A stretch of DNA of 21,029 nt from Hyphomicrobium_A sp041659545. GTDB taxonomy: Bacteria; Pseudomonadota; Alphaproteobacteria; Rhizobiales; Hyphomicrobiaceae. This document shows, in pieces, positions 6,472 through 14,479 of this stretch. The position numbers and the translations under genes were made by a program. Under the pieces are notes generated by a model. The model searched no databases. It was not told where the DNA came from and worked only from the letters and a program-made list of their open reading frames with translations. The stretch lies in contig JBAZYB010000036.1 of assembly GCA_041659545.1 (NCBI GenBank), positions 1 to 21,029 of the forward strand, written 5' to 3'. The stretch's first letter is position 1. The number at the start of each line of letters is the position of its first letter.

Positions 6472-7810
6472 TGCCTCCTTCCGGGATCCCGACGGCTACG
6501 TCTTCGAGCATGGCGGGCGTCTGTTCCGAGGACTAACGGAACAGGCAGCTGCTCGGTTCGCCGAGCATGATGCATTCTACTGTGCCGCTGTCGACAAGGG
6601 GCTGCTTGTCCCCTTCAGCGACGCGGCACCCGGCTTCGGCTTTCACGCCGTCATTGCGCCCGAGAAACTGCCGCTCGTCACTTATCCGTATGAGTGGAGC
6701 TACGAGCAGCTCAAGGACGCGGCGCTCGTGACGCTTGACATCAACGTGCTTGCGCTGGAGCACGGCCTGACACTGAAGGACGCTTCGGCCTTCAACATCC
6801 AATGGCGTGATGGGCGCGCGATTTTTATCGACCACACGTCATTCGAGGCGACCGAAGGCGGCCTCCCTTGGCGCCCCTACTCACAGTTCTGCCGGCACTT
6901 TCTCAACCCACTCGTCGTCGGTGCCTACCGAGATGTCCACGTCGGGGCGTTCTTCCGCGTGGATCTGGACGGCCTCCATCAGCAGCTTGCCAACGATCTG
7001 CTGCCACTGCGGGCGCGTTTTAAGCCATCCGTGCTCGTGCATATGTTTGCGCACAACCACTTCATCCGTAAGTCTTCTCACTTCGAAGGAAAGACGGAAG
7101 CCGCGTCGGTGCAAACGCGGGGACGGCAGATCGACCTCTTGCGCCAACTGCGCGCATTCATCGAGGGCCTCACTGCCGCGCGCGCCGCTTCCACTTGGGC
7201 CGACTACTACGAGAACACCAACTACGTCGAAGCGGCGTTCGAACAAAAGAAGCAGATTGTGGCCAATTGCTTCGCGGGTCGGCAGCTCTCGACTGTATGG
7301 GATGTCGGCGCCAACGACGGGACGTTCTCACGCCTCATTGCTTCCTCGGCGCGCTCCGTTCTGGCGCTCGACCTCGATCATAATGCGGTCAACGCCAACT
7401 ATTCCTTCAATCGTGCTCACGGACATGCTGGCATCCACGCGCTCGTTTATGACGTGGGCAATCCGACCCCAGCGCTCGGCTTCCGCAACCGCGAGCGTTC
7501 GACCCTCGAGGAGCGGTCGAAACCGGACGCCATCATCGCTCTTGCCGTCATTCATCACCTGGCGCTGACCAACAATGTGCCGCTCACCGAAAGTGCGCGC
7601 TATTTCGCCGAGCGCACGGCCGAACTCGTCATCGAGTGGGTGGGACGCAGCGATAGTCAGGTGCAGCGGTTGCTGGCGCAAAAGAACACTTCGTACGACT
7701 GGTACACGGAGGCGGGCTTTCGCAGTGCCTTCGAGGAGCGCTTCGCAGTTGCCTCCGTCACGCCGATCGCTGGTACCGACCGCACCATCTACCACTTGCG
7801 GAGTGCATGA
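6458..7810 (+). CDS. Class I SAM-dependent methyltransferase with kinase-like N-terminal domain (NoeA-like)
   Basis: The product is 450 residues. The C-terminal half is a Rossmann methyltransferase: motif I WDVGANDGTFSRL (281-293), the acidic end of strand 2 in VLALDLDHNAV (301-311), and AVIHHLAL (363-370) as the post-motif strand. The N-terminal half (about 70-130) carries PYEWSYEQLKDAALVTLDI and then LKDASAFNIQW and IFIDHTSFE. The Asp108/Asn113/Asp125 pattern resembles the catalytic loop and metal Asp of phosphotransferase kinases. The overall plan recalls the rhizobial nodulation protein NoeA; the substrate is unknown. There is no signal peptide, so it acts in the cytosol. The ATG at 6458 lies inside the upstream gene (14-base overlap), and the stop overlaps the ATG of the next gene (ATGA). 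It was most likely transcribed and translated with both neighbours. Confidence 0.85.
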   Translation: MLRNDASFRDPDGYVFEHGGRLFRGLTEQAAARFAEHDAFYCAAVDKGLLVPFSDAAPGFGFHAVIAPEKLPLVTYPYEWSYEQLKDAALVTLDINVLALEHGLTLKDASAFNIQWRDGRAIFIDHTSFEATEGGLPWRPYSQFCRHFLNPLVVGAYRDVHVGAFFRVDLDGLHQQLANDLLPLRARFKPSVLVHMFAHNHFIRKSSHFEGKTEAASVQTRGRQIDLLRQLRAFIEGLTAARAASTWADYYENTNYVEAAFEQKKQIVANCFAGRQLSTVWDVGANDGTFSRLIASSARSVLALDLDHNAVNANYSFNRAHGHAGIHALVYDVGNPTPALGFRNRERSTLEERSKPDAIIALAVIHHLALTNNVPLTESARYFAERTAELVIEWVGRSDSQVQRLLAQKNTSYDWYTEAGFRSAFEERFAVASVTPIAGTDRTIYHLRSA

Positions 7811-9255
7811 TGCGTTTGAGGCTCGTCGTTCTCGTTTGCTCCAGCCTCGCCATAGCGCTTTGGCCGATCAGCAGCTCGTCGCAGGACATAACCCCGGCTG
7901 ATCTGGAGATCCTGGCAAGTGTCTTCACGTTGGTGATGGCGGCGCAGTGCTTCGGGCTCTGGTTCGTGGGGCGGTTTTCCGAGAGAGCGGCCGATGCCTT
8001 GTTCGTGCTGCTCATGATCGGGAACGCCTACTGCTTCGCGTTCCTCACCGTCCCAGGTGGCATTGCCGTCCGCATGCCGTTGGCCATCGCAGTTGGCGGT
8101 CTGGCTTGGTTGATTCTCAATGCCCGCGTTTCACCGGCGAAAGTTGGCATGTTCACGCTGGTCTTCGCGATGCTGGCGCTCGGCCAGTACAGCTACGGAA
8201 GAATGCTACCTCCACAAAGTGCTGCGAGCCTCCGCGCGGTGCATAGCAACCGGAATGTCTATCTGATCTCGACCGAGTCGCTGCATTCGCCGTACGCGTT
8301 CCGCAAGCTCTACGGCTTCGACAAGCTCGATCATGTTTCCTACTTGGAAAGCGAGGGGTTCCGCGTCTTTGACCGAGCCTACTCCGTTGCCACGTACACG
8401 CGGACGTCCTACCAGCGCATTCTGGAGTTTTCAAAACGCCTCGATAACGAGCGTGAGATGAATGCCGTCTTCCAGCTCGGCAACTCGACGTTCAAAAGCT
8501 TCCGGGGATCTGGCTACGGCGTGCAGTTCATCTACATCAGCAACTACCTCAACGTGAAGCACGCCCTGATCGACCACGGCTTCCCGAAGATGGGATTTTA
8601 TATCTGCAACAACATCAGCCGGCATTTTTACTACATCGCCTGCCGGCCTCCGGTTCGCAATCTGATAAGCCAAGTCCTATTCGACACGGATAGTTCGGTC
8701 AGCGTCGAGACCGAGATCGCGCACCTCAAGAAGCGCATACGAACCGTGGCTGGGGATACGAAACCTTGGTTGACGATCAGTCACATCGCATATCCCAACC
8801 ACACGCGTCCCGATTACCGGTACGAAAACACCAGCGACACCGCCGCGTTTCGCGAGCTGACGCAGTCGCGGTTGCAAGGTATCGCTGACAATTATCGGGA
8901 GATCGTCGGGACAATCAAAGAGGTCGATCCCGATGCCGTCTTCGTCACCTTTGGCGACCACGGCATGTGGTTAACGCGCGGCATGGATACGGCAGCCCCC
9001 AACGCGTTGTTCTCGACGCAGGACTACATCGAGGATCGCTACGGTGTGATGATCGGAGTCTATCCGGCCGCCTTCTGCCGCGAGCGCATATTTGAAGGCT
9101 CGAGCACCGGCCAATTGATCAAGAACGTCATCGATTGCCTCAATGGCAACGACCGTCCGACAGCCGAAGAGCGCGAGCAGAGCCGCATGGTGGAGTACGA
9201 CGATAGGCTGATGACCATTGACGGCATCGCGGCGCAGTATGCCGGCGCGCCTTGA
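7807..9255 (+). CDS. Membrane-anchored sulfatase/LtaS-like hydrolase or transferase
   Basis: The 482-residue protein has about five hydrophobic helices in residues 4-128, followed by an extracytoplasmic alkaline-phosphatase-superfamily domain. NVYLISTESLHSP (150-162) corresponds to the first metal-binding strand (Glu157). ATYTRTSY (195-202) offers the Thr nucleophile, WLTISHIAYPNH (321-332) resembles the HxxxPH block, and FGDHGMW (382-388) supplies the Asp/His metal ligands. This plan is shared by lipoteichoic acid synthase and by phosphoethanolamine and phosphoglycerol transferases, so moving a phospho-headgroup onto an envelope glycan or lipid is the likeliest role. A true sulfatase is less likely, because the usual Cys/Ser-x-Pro-x-Arg motif is absent. 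The start codon overlaps the stop of the methyltransferase gene by four bases. It is the last gene of the trio. Confidence 0.85.
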   Translation: MMRLRLVVLVCSSLAIALWPISSSSQDITPADLEILASVFTLVMAAQCFGLWFVGRFSERAADALFVLLMIGNAYCFAFLTVPGGIAVRMPLAIAVGGLAWLILNARVSPAKVGMFTLVFAMLALGQYSYGRMLPPQSAASLRAVHSNRNVYLISTESLHSPYAFRKLYGFDKLDHVSYLESEGFRVFDRAYSVATYTRTSYQRILEFSKRLDNEREMNAVFQLGNSTFKSFRGSGYGVQFIYISNYLNVKHALIDHGFPKMGFYICNNISRHFYYIACRPPVRNLISQVLFDTDSSVSVETEIAHLKKRIRTVAGDTKPWLTISHIAYPNHTRPDYRYENTSDTAAFRELTQSRLQGIADNYREIVGTIKEVDPDAVFVTFGDHGMWLTRGMDTAAPNALFSTQDYIEDRYGVMIGVYPAAFCRERIFEGSSTGQLIKNVIDCLNGNDRPTAEEREQSRMVEYDDRLMTIDGIAAQYAGAP

Positions 9256-9291
9256 AGCGGTGGCGCTCAAGATGCCGAGGTTCGCCTTAGC

Positions 9292-9327
9292 TAAACCCCG
9301 TCTTATTCGTCAGTCCGTGGGACGGGG
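9292..9327 (-). terminator. Stem-loop between convergent trio and tRNA-Val
   Basis: The arms CCCCGTC (9296-9302) and GACGGGG (9321-9327) are perfect complements with an 18-base loop. On the minus strand GACGGGG is followed by TTTAG, which fits termination of tRNA-Val. It also lies 40 bases past the end of the plus-strand trio and could serve both. Confidence 0.5.
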
Positions 9328-9344
9328 CTCTCGGCTCATGGGGC

Positions 9345-9419
9345 TGGTGGGCGGTGAGAGGGTCGAACTCCCGACATCCTCGGTGTAAACGAGGCGCTCT
9401 ACCACTGAGCTAACCGCCC
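9345..9419 (-). tRNA. tRNA-Val (anticodon TAC)
   Basis: The minus strand folds fully. The acceptor GGGCGGT pairs with ACCGCCC. The D arm is AGCTCAGTGGTAGAGC, the anticodon stem CCTCG/CGAGG carries loop TTTACAC with TAC at 34-36, and the T arm contains GGAGTTCGACCCTC. Discriminator A and an encoded CCA (9345-9347) follow. It lies downstream of hup, as is common in this order. Confidence 0.97.
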
Positions 9420-9559
9420 GAACCTTGCCTGCATAGCGGCCACAGACGACGGCCGCAAGATGGGCCGCCATGATGCTTGTGGCGCGCCCCCGTCCGGCGC
9501 GATGGGCCGGAGCCCCTTGTCGCAGCCCACGTGATCGCCGCAAAGCGCAGAAGCGAGAA

Positions 9560-9588
9560 GGCGCGCCGCGGAGGAACCGCAGCGCGCC
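9560..9588 (-). terminator. Terminator of the HU gene
   Basis: A 12-bp stem with a single mismatch (GGCGCGCCGCGG against CCGCAGCGCGCC, loop AGGAA) lies 33 bases past the hup stop. On the minus strand it is followed by TTCTCGCTTCTG, a T-rich but broken tract. Confidence 0.6.
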
Positions 9589-9620
9589 GAAGTCTGTCAC
9601 GCGCGGACCGAACGAGACGA

Positions 9621-9893
9621 TTAGTTCAGCGCGTCTTTCAGACCCTTCGAGGGGCTGAACTTCGGCACTCGCGAGGCGGGAATGTTGATCGTCGCGCCGG
9701 TCGCCGGATTGCGGCCCTCGCGCGCCTTGCGGGCGGCAACCTTAAAGGTGCCGAAGTCCGGAATGCGGACCTCGTGACCTTCGCGCATCGCGCCACGGAT
9801 GTGCTCGAGCACGGCATCGACAGCCTCGGTGGCTTTGTCCTTCGTGAGCTCGGCTTCCTTGGCGACGGCGTCGATCAAATCTTTCTTGCTCAT
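9621..9893 (-). CDS. hup: DNA-binding protein HU
   Basis: The product is 90 residues, the standard HU length. It starts MSKKDLIDAVAKEAELTK and carries the DNABII signature IPDFGTFKVAARKAREGRNP (44-63), followed by ATGATINIPASRVPKF. Pro63 at the tip of the beta-arm is the residue that intercalates and bends DNA. HU is an abundant dimeric nucleoid protein with little sequence preference. The ATG at 9893 is preceded by AAAGGACGG; reading upstream to 10136 would add 81 residues that overlap the lon terminator and look non-coding. HU rather than IHF is chosen because of its position after lon and its close HU-type arm. A strong lon terminator separates the two genes, so hup has its own promoter. 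Confidence 0.96.
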   Translation of the reverse strand: MSKKDLIDAVAKEAELTKDKATEAVDAVLEHIRGAMREGHEVRIPDFGTFKVAARKAREGRNPATGATINIPASRVPKFSPSKGLKDALN

Positions 9894-10079
9894 CTCGTAT
9901 CCGTCCTTTGCGTTCGGAAATTGCGACTTGGGGGGTGTGGCGGAGCTTAGGGGTCCGCATATGTTGCTGGAGCCGCAACAGTGCGTGAGAGGAAGCGCCC
10001 AATACGCGCCTCCGTCAAGGGGGGAAACCCTCCAAATCGCCCGAAAAACCTGGGGAAATGCGCGCTTTGACGCGCCCTG

Positions 10080-10118
10080 AGAATAACAAAAAACCTCGCG
10101 GTTGGTGGCCGCGAGGTT
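10080..10118 (-). terminator. Rho-independent terminator of lon
   Basis: A perfect 10-bp stem (AACCTCGCGG at 10092-10101 with CCGCGAGGTT at 10109-10118, 7-base loop) runs directly into TTTTGTTATTC on the minus strand. It lies about 57 bases past the lon stop. This is the clearest terminator in the window. Confidence 0.9.
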
Positions 10119-10174
10119 ACCGAAGTTGCATGACAAACCACGAGGCTCTTCTCGAGTGAAGTACCTCGTCTTGA

Positions 10175-12601
10175 TCAGTGAGCGGTGATCCGCGAGCCGC
10201 CAGCGGCTTCGTCGCCCTTCACAGCGGCAGCCTCAGCTGCCTCATCCCAAACGAGCCGCTCCGGCGTCCTGAGGAGAGCCGCTTTGAGAACATCGTCGAC
10301 ATGCGCCACCGGCACGATCTCGATCTTGTTCTTGATCTCAGCAGGAATCTCCGAGAGGTCCTTAACGTTCTCTTCAGGAATGATGACGGTCTTGATGCCG
10401 CCGCGCAGGGCCGCGAGCAACTTCTCCTTGAGGCCACCGATCGGAAGCACCCGGCCGCGCAAGGTGATTTCGCCGGTCATGGCGACGTCCTTGCGCACCT
10501 GGATGCCGGTCAGCACCGAAATGATGGCCGTGGCCATGGCGACGCCCGCCGACGGGCCATCCTTCGGGGTCGCCCCCTCGGGAACGTGCACGTGGATGTC
10601 CTTCTTCTCGAATAGAGAAGGATGGATGCCGAAGTCGATCGAGCGCGAGCGCACGTAAGCGTTCGCGGCCTGGATGCTCTCCTTCATCACGTCGCGCAGG
10701 TTGCCGGTGACCGTCATCTTGCCCTTGCCGGGCATCATGACGCCTTCGATGGTCAGGAGCTCGCCGCCAACCTCGGTCCAGGCCAAGCCCGTTACGATGC
10801 CGACCTGATCCTCAAGCTCTGCCTCGCCGTAGCGATACTTCGGCACGCCCAGATAGATCTCGAGGTTCTCCCGATTCACAACGACCGACTTCTTGTCAGG
10901 CGTGGTGATGATCTCCTTCACCGCCTTACGGGCGAGCTTGGCGATTTCACGCTCGAGCGAGCGCACACCGGCTTCACGCGTATAGCGGCGAACCAGTTCG
11001 AGCATCGCGCCGTCGTCGACCGACCACTCCTCGGGCTCAAGTCCATGGGCCTGACGCTGGCCCGGGATAAGATGCCGCTTGGCGATTTCGATCTTCTCGT
11101 CCTCGGTGTAGCCAGCGAGGCGGATGATCTCCATACGGTCCATGAGGGCCGGCGGGATGTTGAGCGTGTTGGCCGTCGTCACGAACATCACATTCGACAG
11201 GTCGTAATCGACCTCGAGGTAATGGTCGTTGAACGTGCTGTTCTGCTCGGGGTCGAGCACCTCAAGCAGCGCCGCCGCCGGATCACCGCGGAAGTCGGAG
11301 CCCATCTTGTCGATCTCGTCCAAGAGGAAGAGCGGGTTGGTCCGCTTCGCCTTGCGCATGGACTGAATGACCTTGCCGGGCATCGAACCGATGTACGTGC
11401 GGCGGTGACCGCGGACTTCGGCCTCGTCGCGCACGCCGCCGAGGCTCATGCGCACGAACTCACGGCCGGTGGCGTTGGCCATCGACTTGCCGAGCGAAGT
11501 CTTCCCGACGCCGGGCGGTCCGACGAGGCACAGAATCGGGCCCTTGAGCTTATTGGTGCGTGCCTGCACCGCCAGGTACTCAAGAATGCGCTCTTTGACC
11601 TTGTCGAGCCCGTAGTGCTCGGCGTCGAGGATCTGCTGCGCCTCGTCGAGGTCCTTCTTGACCTTGCCCTTGACCCCCCACGGGATCGACAGCAGCCAGT
11701 CAAGATAGTTGCGCACGACGGTAGCTTCCGCCGACATGGGGCTCATCTGCTTGAGCTTCTTGAGCTCAGCGAGCGCCTTGTCGCGGGCCTCCTTCGACAG
11801 CTTGGTATTCTCGATCTTCTCTTCGAATTCGGCGATGTCGTCGCGCTCGTCGTTGTCGCCGAGCTCCTTCTGGATCGCCTTCATCTGCTCGTTGAGATAG
11901 TACTCGCGCTGCGTCTTCTCCATCTGGCGCTTGACGCGCGAGCGGATCTTACGCTCGACCTGCAGCACGGAGATCTCGCTCTCCATGAGCGTGTAGACGC
12001 GCTCCAGACGCTCGGAGATGACCGAGGTCTCAAGGATCTCCTGCTTGTCGGCGATCTTGATGGCGAGATGCGAGGCGATGGTGTCGGCGAGCTTCGAGTA
12101 GTCCTCGATCTGCGCGACGTTGCCCAGCACTTCCGGCGAGATCTTCTTGTTGAGCTTCACGTAGCTCTCGAACTGCGCCACAGCCGATCGGGCGAGCGCC
12201 TCGATCTCGTCCTTGGCGCCGACGTTCTCGGGCACCGGCTCGACCTCGGCCTCGAAGTAGTTCGGGTTGTCGGTGTAGCGCTGGATACGCGCGCGCGAGG
12301 TGCCCTCGACGAGAACCTTTACGGTACCGTCGGGGAGCTTCAAAAGCTGCAGGACCGACGCCAGCGTGCCGACGGGATAGATCGCGTCGGTCGCAGGGTC
12401 ATCATCACCGGCATTCTTTTGCGCAGCGAGAAGGATGTGCTTGTCGGAGCGCATCACCTCTTCAAGCGCATTGATGGATTTGTCCCGTCCCACGAACAGT
12501 GGGACGATCATGTACGGGAACACCACGATGTCGCGCAGCGGAAGGACCGGGTAGAGCCCCTTGCCAACTGATTTGTCATTGGTCTTGGTGTCGTCGTCCA
12601 T
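10175..12601 (-). CDS. lon: ATP-dependent Lon protease
   Basis: The 808-residue product has all Lon parts: the N-terminal substrate-binding domain (YPVLPLRDIVVFPYMIVPLF near the start), a central coiled-coil region (~200-290), the AAA+ module with Walker A GPPGVGKT (361-368, Lys367) and Walker B FLLDEIDKM (Asp428/Glu429), and the protease domain. The catalytic dyad is Ser684 in PKDGPSAGVA and Lys727 in GGLKEKLL, spaced by 43 residues as in E. coli Lon (S679/K722). It is a cytosolic hexamer that degrades misfolded and regulatory proteins. The ATG at 12601 was chosen because the conserved chain starts soon after it and AGGTAG precedes it; extending to 12646 adds only 15 unconserved residues. 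It follows clpX on the same strand with a 281-base gap containing a heat-shock-type promoter, so it can be expressed separately. Confidence 0.98.
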   Translation of the reverse strand: MDDDTKTNDKSVGKGLYPVLPLRDIVVFPYMIVPLFVGRDKSINALEEVMRSDKHILLAAQKNAGDDDPATDAIYPVGTLASVLQLLKLPDGTVKVLVEGTSRARIQRYTDNPNYFEAEVEPVPENVGAKDEIEALARSAVAQFESYVKLNKKISPEVLGNVAQIEDYSKLADTIASHLAIKIADKQEILETSVISERLERVYTLMESEISVLQVERKIRSRVKRQMEKTQREYYLNEQMKAIQKELGDNDERDDIAEFEEKIENTKLSKEARDKALAELKKLKQMSPMSAEATVVRNYLDWLLSIPWGVKGKVKKDLDEAQQILDAEHYGLDKVKERILEYLAVQARTNKLKGPILCLVGPPGVGKTSLGKSMANATGREFVRMSLGGVRDEAEVRGHRRTYIGSMPGKVIQSMRKAKRTNPLFLLDEIDKMGSDFRGDPAAALLEVLDPEQNSTFNDHYLEVDYDLSNVMFVTTANTLNIPPALMDRMEIIRLAGYTEDEKIEIAKRHLIPGQRQAHGLEPEEWSVDDGAMLELVRRYTREAGVRSLEREIAKLARKAVKEIITTPDKKSVVVNRENLEIYLGVPKYRYGEAELEDQVGIVTGLAWTEVGGELLTIEGVMMPGKGKMTVTGNLRDVMKESIQAANAYVRSRSIDFGIHPSLFEKKDIHVHVPEGATPKDGPSAGVAMATAIISVLTGIQVRKDVAMTGEITLRGRVLPIGGLKEKLLAALRGGIKTVIIPEENVKDLSEIPAEIKNKIEIVPVAHVDDVLKAALLRTPERLVWDEAAEAAAVKGDEAAGGSRITAH

Positions 12602-12777
12602 TTCGCTACCTATCGTGGCCGCCTGCCGTTTCGTCCGAAGCATCACGCACCGGACGCTTCATCCAGGGCATTAGAGAGATCTGCCCTGGCACTTTTGAGG
12701 CGGACGCCGCACTAGATCAAATGATCCACCGCCTCAACCGACAATCGCACAACCTCACGCGTGCAGCGCCCCAAATG

Positions 12778-12805
12778 AAATGGGGCCGACTGCTGCTGGA
12801 TCAAG
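12778..12805 (-). promoter_or_regulatory. Putative sigma-32 (RpoH) heat-shock promoter of lon
   Basis: On the minus strand, CTTGATC (12799-12805) and CCCCATTT (12778-12785) are separated by exactly 13 bases. The E. coli RpoH consensus is CTTGAAA, 13-14 bases, CCCCATnT, so only two -35 positions differ. It points at lon, with an expected start near 12770 and a leader of about 170 bases. Control of lon by RpoH is well established in Proteobacteria. Confidence 0.75.
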
Positions 12806-12808
12806 AGC

Positions 12809-12836
12809 GGCCGTGTGGGGTATCCCCACCGCGGCC
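12809..12836. terminator. Stem-loop just upstream of the lon promoter, possible clpX terminator
   Basis: GTGGGG and CCCCAC form a tight inner stem with a 3-base loop, extended by GGCCG/CGGCC across a small bulge. It lies about 50 bases past the clpX stop. The plus side is followed by ACTTTTCG and the minus side has no T-run, so terminator activity for clpX is uncertain. Confidence 0.4.
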
Positions 12837-12882
12837 ACTTTTCGTGTGGATTGAACCGCCTTCCCTATGACGGTCCGGCTGA

Positions 12883-14136
12883 TCAAGAAGCGCTCGAGCC
12901 CTTCTCATCGGCCCGGTCGGAATAGATGCGCAACGGACGCGCGCCTCCTTCCACAACTTCCGGACCAATGACGATCTCCTCCACACCCTTCAGGGCCGGG
13001 AGATCGAACATGGTGTCGAGCAAGATGCCCTCCATAATGGACCGCAGACCGCGAGCACCCGTCTTGCGCTCGATCGCCTTGCGGGAAATCGCCTTCAGCG
13101 CGTCGATCGTGATCGTCAGCTTGACGTCTTCCATCTCGAACAGGCGCTGGTACTGCTTCACCAGCGCGTTCTTCGGCTCCATCAGGATCTCGACCAGAGC
13201 CTCCTCGTCGAGATCCTCAAGCGTCGCGATGACCGGCAGACGACCGATGAACTCGGGGATGAGCCCGAACTTCAACAGATCTTCCGGCTCAACGCCGCGC
13301 AGAACCTCGCCCGTGCGACGCTCGTCGGTGCCGATGACCTTGGCGCCGAAGCCGATCGACGTTCCCTTGCCGCGCCGCGAGATGATCTTCTCAAGGCCCG
13401 CGAAGGCGCCACCGCAGATGAACAGGATGTTGGTCGTGTCAACCTGCAGGAATTCCTGCTGGGGGTGCTTACGGCCACCCTGCGGAGGCACGGAGGCAAC
13501 CGTGCCTTCCATGATCTTCAGGAGTGCCTGCTGCACACCCTCACCCGATACATCGCGCGTGATCGACGGATTGTCGGACTTGCGCGAGATCTTGTCGACC
13601 TCGTCGATGTAGACGATGCCGCGCTGCGCCCGCTCGACATTGTAGTCGGCGTTCTGCAGCAGCTTGAGGATGATGTTCTCCACGTCCTCGCCGACGTAAC
13701 CGGCTTCGGTCAGCGTCGTGGCGTCGGCCATGGTAAACGGCACGTCGAGCATGCGCGCCAGCGTCTGGGCCAGCAGCGTCTTGCCGCAACCCGTCGGACC
13801 AACGAGCAGGATGTTCGATTTGGCCAGCTCCACGTCGTTGTTTTTCGACGCGTGGTTCAAGCGCTTGTAATGGTTATGAACGGCGACAGAGAGCACGCGT
13901 TTGGCGTGAGCCTGGCCGATGACATAGGAATCGAGAACCGCGCTAATTTCCTGAGGCGTCGGCACGCCGTCGCGCGACTTCACCAGGGTGTTCTTGTTCT
14001 CTTCCCGGATGATGTCCATGCAAAGCTCGACGCATTCATCGCAGATGAACACGGTCGGGCCGGCAATCAGCTTGCGCACCTCATGCTGGCTCTTGCCGCA
14101 AAACGAGCAATAGAGAGTGTTTTTCTCTTGAGCCAT
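12883..14136 (-). CDS. clpX: ATP-dependent Clp protease ATP-binding subunit ClpX
   Basis: The 417-residue protein is a complete ClpX. The N-terminal zinc domain has Cys10, Cys13, Cys32 and Cys35 (LYCSFCGKSQ and FICDECVEL). The AAA+ core has Walker A GPTGCGKT (113-120), pore loop GYVG (146-149), Walker B IVYIDEVD (174-181) and the RKH loop (222-224). The ClpP-docking loop IGFGAK is at 261-266, and the C-terminal sensor-2 region reads KTGARGLRSIME. It unfolds tagged substrates and feeds them to ClpP in the cytosol. The ATG at 14136 gives the conserved MAQEKNTLYCSFC start. A GGAGG lies rather far upstream (about 15 bases), so translation initiation may be weak or use another element. It sits downstream of clpP with a 343-base gap, so it probably has its own promoter. 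Confidence 0.98.
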   Translation of the reverse strand: MAQEKNTLYCSFCGKSQHEVRKLIAGPTVFICDECVELCMDIIREENKNTLVKSRDGVPTPQEISAVLDSYVIGQAHAKRVLSVAVHNHYKRLNHASKNNDVELAKSNILLVGPTGCGKTLLAQTLARMLDVPFTMADATTLTEAGYVGEDVENIILKLLQNADYNVERAQRGIVYIDEVDKISRKSDNPSITRDVSGEGVQQALLKIMEGTVASVPPQGGRKHPQQEFLQVDTTNILFICGGAFAGLEKIISRRGKGTSIGFGAKVIGTDERRTGEVLRGVEPEDLLKFGLIPEFIGRLPVIATLEDLDEEALVEILMEPKNALVKQYQRLFEMEDVKLTITIDALKAISRKAIERKTGARGLRSIMEGILLDTMFDLPALKGVEEIVIGPEVVEGGARPLRIYSDRADEKGSSAS

Positions 14137-14479
14137 CTCGGATTTCTTACCCCTCCTCGGGCCGCTTTGCGCCGATGCGCCGGCGCTCGCCTTGGAAGAT
14201 TCCTGTCTCAGTCCGCCCCTCGCGAACGCGGCTCCGAGTCCATTACAGCGATCTGAGCACGCTAGCGTTCTCTAGATCAAGATTGGATTAACGGATATTG
14301 GCCCGCGTGACGCCGAAGCGGCTCGATTACCACAGTTTTATGGCGACCCGACGTTAAGCCGAAATAACGGCTTTCTGCTGGCGCCACGCGACCGCGGAAG
14401 GGGGAGCATGACCTCACCGGGAGGGTGAGGCAAGTACTCCATCCGACCTGCGGCCAAACGGCTAGATTGTAACGCTGTC
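14137..14479. other. clpP-clpX intergenic region, no gene
   Basis: I see no credible coding frame in these 343 bases. Two small hairpins are present. CCTCACC/GGTGAGG at 14412-14430, 50 bases past the clpP stop, may be a clpP terminator, though no T-run follows. AAGCCG/CGGCTT at 14356-14373 has an AT loop. The part nearer clpX should hold its promoter, but I could not find a convincing -35/-10 pair; a CTTGATC at about 14275-14281 lacks a matching sigma-32 -10 element. Confidence 0.5.

Noticed and set aside
9894..10136. Upstream extension of the HU gene to 171 residues
   Set aside because: The added 81 residues overlap the lon terminator and have no similarity, while the ATG at 9893 has a good ribosome-binding site and gives the standard HU length.
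10622..12571. 649-codon open frame on the plus strand
   Set aside because: It lies fully antisense to lon. The translation is low-complexity, rich in Leu, Asp, Val, His and Arg, as expected from the complement of a GC-rich gene.
14270..14285. Second sigma-32 site before clpX
   Set aside because: A CTTGATC is present on the minus strand, but no CCCCAT-like -10 element follows at 11-16 bases.
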